From: Pseudomonadales bacterium
GTDB taxonomy: Bacteria > Pseudomonadota > Gammaproteobacteria > Pseudomonadales > Pseudohongiellaceae
Direction: 5' to 3'
DNA length: 9,764 nucleotides
Assembly (NCBI GenBank): GCA_022360535.1
Contig: JAKSCP010000311.1
Location: 1 to 9,764, forward strand
Shown: one piece after another, positions 5,930-9,764 of the stretch
Position numbering within the stretch: the stretch's first letter is position 1
Layout of the letters: each line of letters begins with the position of its first letter
The notes under the pieces: model-generated
The model's database searches: none
Told to the model about the DNA's origin: nothing
Seen by the model: only the letters and a program-made list of their open reading frames with translations
Program-made: the position numbers and the translations under genes

Positions 5930-7000
5930 CTAATGATTGTGATCCGGACCGTAGACAGTGGCCACTGAGTCGTAGTGCATCTGCAATATGTCACGGCCGA
6001 AATCACCAGTGAAATCGCGCCACACCAGATGGATATGGTTGGCATCGTTCTGTACATTGTCATATTCAATCAGGAAGCCCGGGCCCTGCACACGATAGTA
6101 ATGAGGCGCGCCCCGCTCTGTTGAACCTATCCAGGTGAAGCGCACCGCATCAAGACCCTGCTCCCGAATGGCGGCCATGCGTGCTGCAAAGATTGCCGCT
6201 GGTTGCACGGAAGCCACTTCTTCAATCACCCGCATTAGATTCAGCCTCTGGCTTGAGTCAAGCTGGCTGTAAGCAATCCCACTGTCTTCGAGCGGAGAAA
6301 CTTCTTTGCTCGCACTGGTAATAATGTCACGTGGCACCTCTGCTTCTATTACCGCCATAGCCCGCTGTTCTCTATCGAGAGAATCGACAAGGGAGCGCGC
6401 CAAATCTTCTTCTGCCGCGAGCACACGGGTACCAATACGGGAAGTGGAACGGACTTCAGCCGGGTTGGTGCCAAAAAATTGCGGCGAGCTGGCAATACCT
6501 AAACCCCGCACGAAGGTCCAGTTGAACGCAAGATGATGGCCCTCATAACGGAGCGCCCAATTGCTGTCCATATCGGGTTCACCAAAGATAGTGATGTAAT
6601 AAAGATCGGGGTCACGCTCAAATCGACCATTTACTTCAATTTCTGCCAACACGTTTTCCAGGTCTCGCACGGCTTCTGCCTGTGCAAACCCGGAAGCACT
6701 GAAAAACGTCTGCAACAGGTTTGCCGCTGCCTCAAGTTGATCATCGCTCATATTGCGCAGCACCACCCCGTTGCGATCACGGGGAATGAAATGCCAGTTC
6801 AGCCGTTCTTCATCATCAAAGGCGTAGAGGCCTTGATTGGCCTGGAAACGGGTTAGGGTATCAATGAAATCATTTGCTGCATTAACCATGCGTTGACTAA
6901 GCTCAATGCGCGCATCTTGTGCTATCGCAGGCAAACAGAATCCAACACTGACAAACAGAGCGAATGTGATGCGGCGAATCCAGTGCTTGTGAGTAGACAT
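5930..7000 (-). CDS. Exported DUF3500 family protein
   Basis: A 356-residue protein matching the DUF3500 family of unknown function. A signal peptide (basic HKHWIRR, hydrophobic 11-26, cleavage near AIA|Q at 25-28) sends it out of the cytoplasm. Family blocks in order: LNWHFIPRDRNGVVLRNMS (67-85), the RDPDLYYITIFGEP segment (129-142), RYEGHHLAFNWTF (151-163), PQFFGTNPAEV (173-183), RVLAAEEDLARSL (192-204) and the C-terminal PHYYRVQGPGFLIEYDN (299-315) running into NDANHIHLVWRD (318-329). The conserved histidines (155, 156, 300, 322, 324, 342) with Glu312, Asp314 and Asn315 could form a metal or catalytic site; that is inference. AGAGG seven bases upstream supports the start. It opens the operon with the beta-propeller and the esterase. 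The ending GPDHNH is short and histidine-bearing. No enzymatic activity can be assigned. Confidence 0.92.
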   Translation of the reverse strand: MSTHKHWIRRITFALFVSVGFCLPAIAQDARIELSQRMVNAANDFIDTLTRFQANQGLYAFDDEERLNWHFIPRDRNGVVLRNMSDDQLEAAANLLQTFFSASGFAQAEAVRDLENVLAEIEVNGRFERDPDLYYITIFGEPDMDSNWALRYEGHHLAFNWTFVRGLGIASSPQFFGTNPAEVRSTSRIGTRVLAAEEDLARSLVDSLDREQRAMAVIEAEVPRDIITSASKEVSPLEDSGIAYSQLDSSQRLNLMRVIEEVASVQPAAIFAARMAAIREQGLDAVRFTWIGSTERGAPHYYRVQGPGFLIEYDNVQNDANHIHLVWRDFTGDFGRDILQMHYDSVATVYGPDHNH

Positions 7001-7044
7001 GGGAATACCTCTGCTGTTCTAGCTTCTATTGAGGAGTTGACCCG

Positions 7045-7073
7045 AGCATAAACCCGGCGTATCACCAGGTCCA
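7045..7073 (-). promoter_or_regulatory. Candidate promoter for the three-gene minus-strand operon
   Basis: Reading leftwards, TGGACC (7073-7068) and TATGCT (7050-7045) sit 17 bases apart, each matching four of six positions of the sigma-70 consensus. They lie about 45 bases upstream of the DUF3500 start. The spacing is ideal but both hexamers are weak, so it may need an activator or be spurious. Confidence 0.35.
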
Positions 7074-7093
7074 GCCAGAGTCGCACCGACACA

Positions 7094-7122
7094 TTGTCAG
7101 CGAGACTGATTTTTGCGATAAA
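7094..7122 (+). promoter_or_regulatory. Sigma-70-like promoter for the quinone reductase/esterase pair
   Basis: TTGTCA (7094-7099) and GATAAA (7117-7122) are separated by exactly 17 bases, predicting transcription from about 7129, some 30 bases before the start at 7162. It lies back to back with the minus-strand promoter candidate in the 161-base divergent gap. No operator-like symmetry was seen between them. Confidence 0.55.
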
Positions 7123-7161
7123 GGGCGTCTTTTTGAATCTAAGCAGCAGGAAAACCGCAGC

Positions 7162-8130
7162 ATGAAGGCAGTCAGAGTAAAGGAATTCGGGGGTCCGGAG
7201 GTGATGACCTATGAGGACACCGACTCCCCGAACCTGGAAGCGGACCAGGTACTGGTAAAGGTAGAGTCCGCCGGCATCAACTATATCGACACCTATCCAC
7301 GCAGCGGTCTGTACCAGATCCCTCTTCCCGCGACCCTGGGCCTGGAAGCCGCTGGCGTGGTTGCAGCAATTGGCGACGGGGTTAGCCTTTTCAAGGTCGG
7401 TGATCGAGTGGCTTACACCAATGTCGCAGGTGCGTACGCTGACTACGCTGCGGTTCCAGAAGACAAACTCGTCAACTTACCTGACTCCTGCTCATTCGAT
7501 CAGGGTGCCGCCGCTATGTTACAAGGCTGCACAGCACACTATCTTTGCCAGTCCACTTATCCTGTTAAACAGGGCGATCGCTGTCTGATTCATGCTGCTG
7601 CCGGAGGTGTTGGCCTGTTGCTGACGCAAATGGTGAAAATGCTGGGCGGATTTGTCATCGGCACAGTTTCTACTGAAGAAAAAGCGGAACTGGCGCGTCA
7701 GGCTGGCGCCGATGAAGTCGTCCTGTACAGTGAACAGGATTTTGAAACGGAAGTTAAACGCATTACCGATGGCGCTGGCGTCAATGTTGCTTATGACTCA
7801 GTGGGCAAGAGCACTTTCGAAAAGAGCATCAATTGCCTGTCGCGATTTGGTTACATGGTGTTGTACGGAAATGCCGGCGGCCCGGTAACCGAGTTTAATC
7901 CAGCAACCCTGGGCCCAAAAGGCTCACTGTTTCTAACCCGCCCAACACTGTTCGATTATCTCGCCACCCGAGAAGATCTGGATTGGCGCAGCGGCGATGT
8001 CTTTAAGTGGATAGGCGAAGGCAAACTGGACCTGCGTCTTGAACACTTCTACCCCCTTGCAGAAGTACAGGAGGCACATAGGGCATTGGAAGGGCGCAAG
8101 ACAACCGGCAAAATTATTCTCAAACCATAA
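7162..8130 (+). CDS. Zinc-free NAD(P)H:quinone oxidoreductase (zeta-crystallin-like MDR family)
   Basis: A 322-residue medium-chain dehydrogenase/reductase of the quinone oxidoreductase group, which reduces quinones or activated alkenes with NAD(P)H in the cytoplasm. The N-terminal GroES-like domain begins MKAVRVKEFGGPEVM and has AGINYIDTYPRSGLY (37-51) and the LGLEAAGVVAAIG block (59-71). The Rossmann domain carries HAAAGGVGLLLTQ (144-156), the family dinucleotide-binding loop, and GADEVVLYSEQDF (182-194). YDSVGKSTFEKSINCL (211-226) and the C-terminal TTGKIILKP match QOR proteins. The structural and catalytic zinc ligands of alcohol dehydrogenases are absent, as expected for QOR. The length is normal. 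The start is supported by AGGA ten bases upstream. It probably shares a transcript with the esterase 29 bases downstream. The true substrate could be an enone or quinone; family membership does not settle it. Confidence 0.92.
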   Translation: MKAVRVKEFGGPEVMTYEDTDSPNLEADQVLVKVESAGINYIDTYPRSGLYQIPLPATLGLEAAGVVAAIGDGVSLFKVGDRVAYTNVAGAYADYAAVPEDKLVNLPDSCSFDQGAAAMLQGCTAHYLCQSTYPVKQGDRCLIHAAAGGVGLLLTQMVKMLGGFVIGTVSTEEKAELARQAGADEVVLYSEQDFETEVKRITDGAGVNVAYDSVGKSTFEKSINCLSRFGYMVLYGNAGGPVTEFNPATLGPKGSLFLTRPTLFDYLATREDLDWRSGDVFKWIGEGKLDLRLEHFYPLAEVQEAHRALEGRKTTGKIILKP

Positions 8131-8159
8131 ACTGTTCTAACCAATATCGAGTAACAATC

Positions 8160-9044
8160 ATGAAATTAAAAAACACATCCCTGCTGTTATTAGCAACACT
8201 GTTTGCTTCAGTTATCCAGGCACAAAGCATTGATCTTGGCCGTGGCGAACTACCTGTAACCGTTCCCGAATCTTATGATGGATCCGAACCCACACCACTA
8301 ATAGTATTGCTGCACGGTTATACTTCCAGCGGCCAGAGGCAGGATTCCTACTTTCGTGTGAGCAACCTGGCCGACGACTATGGTTTCTTTTTAGTGGCAC
8401 CTGATGGCACTCGAGAGCCCGGTGGTGATCAAAATCGATTCTGGAACGCGTCTGACGCCTGCTGCAACTTTTACGGCACCGAGGTGGATGACAGTGGCTA
8501 CCTAAGTTCCATCATTGATGAAATGAAGGATCGTTATAATGTAGATGACAATCGCGTTTATTTGATTGGTCATTCTAATGGTGGGTTCATGTCCTTCCGC
8601 ATGGCTTATGAACATTCCGAAACCATCGCGGCAATTGCCTCGCTGGCTGGTGCCAACCATATGGAAGAACGCGACGCACCTGCCTCACCGGTGCACATTC
8701 TGCAGATTCACGGTACCAACGACGAAACCATCGCATTTCAGGGTGGTGATATTCAGGACAATCGCTATCCAGGCGCACTGGCATCGGTACGTCGCTGGGC
8801 CAGCTACAACGGTTGCAATCAGCAACGGGCTGTAGGCCGTGAACTTAGGGACCTGGAAGCCAGCCTGCCCGGCCATGAGTCAGGAGTCCTGAAGTACGAG
8901 ATCGGTTGCAAACCAGGTGGTTCCGCAGAATTGTGGACCATTTCCGCAGGCACTCATGTCCCTGTGCTGTCGGACAGCTTTGCCGCACAAATAGTTGAGT
9001 GGCTTTATGCTCATCCGAAAGCAGAAGCGTCTTTCGCGGATTAA
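8160..9044 (+). CDS. Exported LpqC/PHB-depolymerase-like esterase
   Basis: A 294-residue alpha/beta hydrolase of the LpqC/poly(3-hydroxybutyrate) depolymerase family (COG3509), which also holds feruloyl and acetyl-xylan esterases. A signal peptide covers 1-21 (cleavage near IQA|Q), so it works outside the cytoplasm. The motifs fit in order: LIVLLHGYTSSG (47-58) for the oxyanion region, FWNASDACCNFYG (94-106), the nucleophile elbow GHSNGG with Ser139, IHGTND (183-188) with Asp188, and SAGTHVP (262-268) with His266. Cys219 (NGC) and Cys250 (GC) occupy places where this family commonly forms a disulfide. There is no C-terminal substrate-binding domain, so a soluble oligomer or small ester is likelier than a solid polymer. 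The ribosome site is weak (CGAG eight bases upstream). It is the second gene of the plus-strand pair and is followed by a hairpin. Confidence 0.9.
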   Translation: MKLKNTSLLLLATLFASVIQAQSIDLGRGELPVTVPESYDGSEPTPLIVLLHGYTSSGQRQDSYFRVSNLADDYGFFLVAPDGTREPGGDQNRFWNASDACCNFYGTEVDDSGYLSSIIDEMKDRYNVDDNRVYLIGHSNGGFMSFRMAYEHSETIAAIASLAGANHMEERDAPASPVHILQIHGTNDETIAFQGGDIQDNRYPGALASVRRWASYNGCNQQRAVGRELRDLEASLPGHESGVLKYEIGCKPGGSAELWTISAGTHVPVLSDSFAAQIVEWLYAHPKAEASFAD

Positions 9045-9057
9045 GCTATGACCATCC

Positions 9058-9096
9058 AGTGCAGCATAGAACACTATGCTGCACTTAAAATCTTTT
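9058..9096 (+). terminator. Hairpin between convergent genes, probable terminator
   Basis: A perfect 12-base-pair stem, AGTGCAGCATAG (9058-9069) with CTATGCTGCACT (9074-9085), is closed by an AACA loop. Rightwards it is followed by a broken T-rich stretch, TAAAATCTTTT, so it would end the quinone reductase/esterase transcript. The right arm is also the last three codons and stop of the dehydrogenase on the minus strand. There is no T-run on the minus-strand side, so leftward termination is less certain. Confidence 0.65.
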
Positions 9097-9764
9097 CGGA
9101 TTCTGACCAAAACTCTTCCACCAGGTCATCACGCTGGGCATCCGGTGAAGGTGGCTTGATCGTATTTCCATCCAGATAGTTAAATCCCAATCCCTGCCAC
9201 TTCTCATCTTGAATCAATGACAAAAGATGCGCTGCTGAAACATCGGACAGCCGCATGTTGTCGATGAAAGGCGTAAGTAGTCTGCCAACTCCCTGAAATA
9301 TCAGTTTAAGCAAGCCTGGTAACTCTCTTGCTAGCTCAGTGTCCACCATCAATCCGGGATCAACGGCGAATACATCAATCGACTTGCCCTTTCTGTTTAA
9401 CCATCCCTGCAGCCCTCGAGCTTGCAGCACGTTACCCAGTTTTGATGTGGAGTAACGCCGGCGCCCTTCGAAGTCTGAACGCTCACCTTCAGCATTAAGA
9501 TAAGCAAGCTCACGGGTGCCCAGCCATTTAGGAACAGGGATACCTGTGCGCCGAGCGAGTTTGTGATCAGGCTCATGGACTCCGCTGCTCAAGATCACGA
9601 TTCGGCTATTCTCCCTCAGGTTGTCGGCAATCTCGCGCAGGAGCAGTTGGTGAGATAACACATTCACTCCGAATGTCATCTCGAATCCCTGTTTGGTCTT
9701 CAGGTTCTGTTCCGTTGTAATACCTGCGTTCGCAATGATTCCCCCTAACTCGGTCTCACCCAGA
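9074..9764 (-). CDS. Short-chain dehydrogenase/reductase, N-terminus missing (partial)
   Basis: The C-terminal 229 residues of a short-chain dehydrogenase/reductase, an NAD(P)-dependent oxidoreductase. The frame runs unbroken to the window edge. The internal ATG at 9679 is not the start, because the family's NAG motif (GGIIANAGITT) lies upstream of it. Counting from the edge, the catalytic tetrad is Asn34 (FGVNVLSH), Ser60 (VILSSG), Tyr104 and Lys108 (YSTSK). PGLMVDTE marks the segment after the active site. Ser and Tyr are 44 residues apart, more than the usual dozen or so, because of an insertion carrying RTGIPVPKWLGTREL. This resembles the retinol-dehydrogenase/protochlorophyllide-reductase-like branch. 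The Rossmann TGxxxGxG motif is outside the window. The gene converges on the esterase with a 29-base gap, and its stop codon lies inside the terminator stem. The substrate is unknown. Confidence 0.9.
   Translation of the reverse strand, partial: LGETELGGIIANAGITTEQNLKTKQGFEMTFGVNVLSHQLLLREIADNLRENSRIVILSSGVHEPDHKLARRTGIPVPKWLGTRELAYLNAEGERSDFEGRRRYSTSKLGNVLQARGLQGWLNRKGKSIDVFAVDPGLMVDTELARELPGLLKLIFQGVGRLLTPFIDNMRLSDVSAAHLLSLIQDEKWQGLGFNYLDGNTIKPPSPDAQRDDLVEEFWSESEKILSAA

Noticed and set aside
6533..6856. A 107-codon plus-strand frame opposite the DUF3500 gene
   Set aside because: Its full length is antisense to conserved DUF3500 blocks, and it has no supporting start signal.
9074..9679. ATG at 9679 as the start of the dehydrogenase
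   Set aside because: The frame continues upstream to the window edge and includes the conserved NAG motif, so the real start is outside the window.
1..9764. CRISPR array, tRNA or rRNA genes, insertion sequences or phage genes
   Set aside because: No regularly spaced long repeats, cloverleaf-like segments, transposase or integrase motifs, or terminal inverted repeats were seen on either strand.

Overview
The window looks like chromosomal DNA of a free-living, probably aquatic or marine gammaproteobacterium. This is inferred from the gene families: a TonB-dependent receptor, several Sec-exported hydrolases and oxidoreductases, and an acyl-CoA carboxylase beta subunit. Base composition is moderate, start sites are Gram-negative in style, and there is no sign of phage, insertion sequences, CRISPR or RNA genes. 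The assignment is not certain to genus.

Layout from left to right: (1) 1-514, minus strand, is the N-terminal part of a TonB-dependent outer-membrane receptor cut by the window edge. (2) 515-1047 is a long non-coding stretch with several short direct and inverted repeats that look like regulatory DNA. (3) 1048-1262 is a degraded 3' end of a second TonB-dependent receptor on the plus strand, with a probable one-base frameshift near 1110, still followed by a textbook intrinsic terminator at 1293-1320. (4) 1415-2974, plus strand, encodes an acyl-CoA carboxylase carboxyltransferase (beta) subunit with no biotin-carboxylase partner in view. (5) A probable three-gene minus-strand operon (7000 down to 2984) encodes three exported proteins: a DUF3500 protein, a PQQ-dependent-sugar-dehydrogenase-like beta-propeller, and a type B carboxylesterase. 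(6) A divergent plus-strand pair encodes a zinc-free quinone oxidoreductase and an exported LpqC/PHB-depolymerase-like esterase, closed by a hairpin at 9058-9085. (7) 9074-9764, minus strand, is a short-chain dehydrogenase whose N-terminus lies beyond the window.

Taken together the region reads as a catabolic neighbourhood. A receptor imports a substrate, two exported esterases cleave ester bonds, an exported beta-propeller and a DUF3500 protein process something in the periplasm, and cytoplasmic oxidoreductases and a carboxylase may handle products. This pathway reading is inference from family membership and proximity, and no substrate can be read from the sequence. The points most worth following up are the DUF3500/beta-propeller/esterase trio, the beta-propeller's loss of the expected catalytic histidine motif, and the receptor remnant that still carries its terminator.
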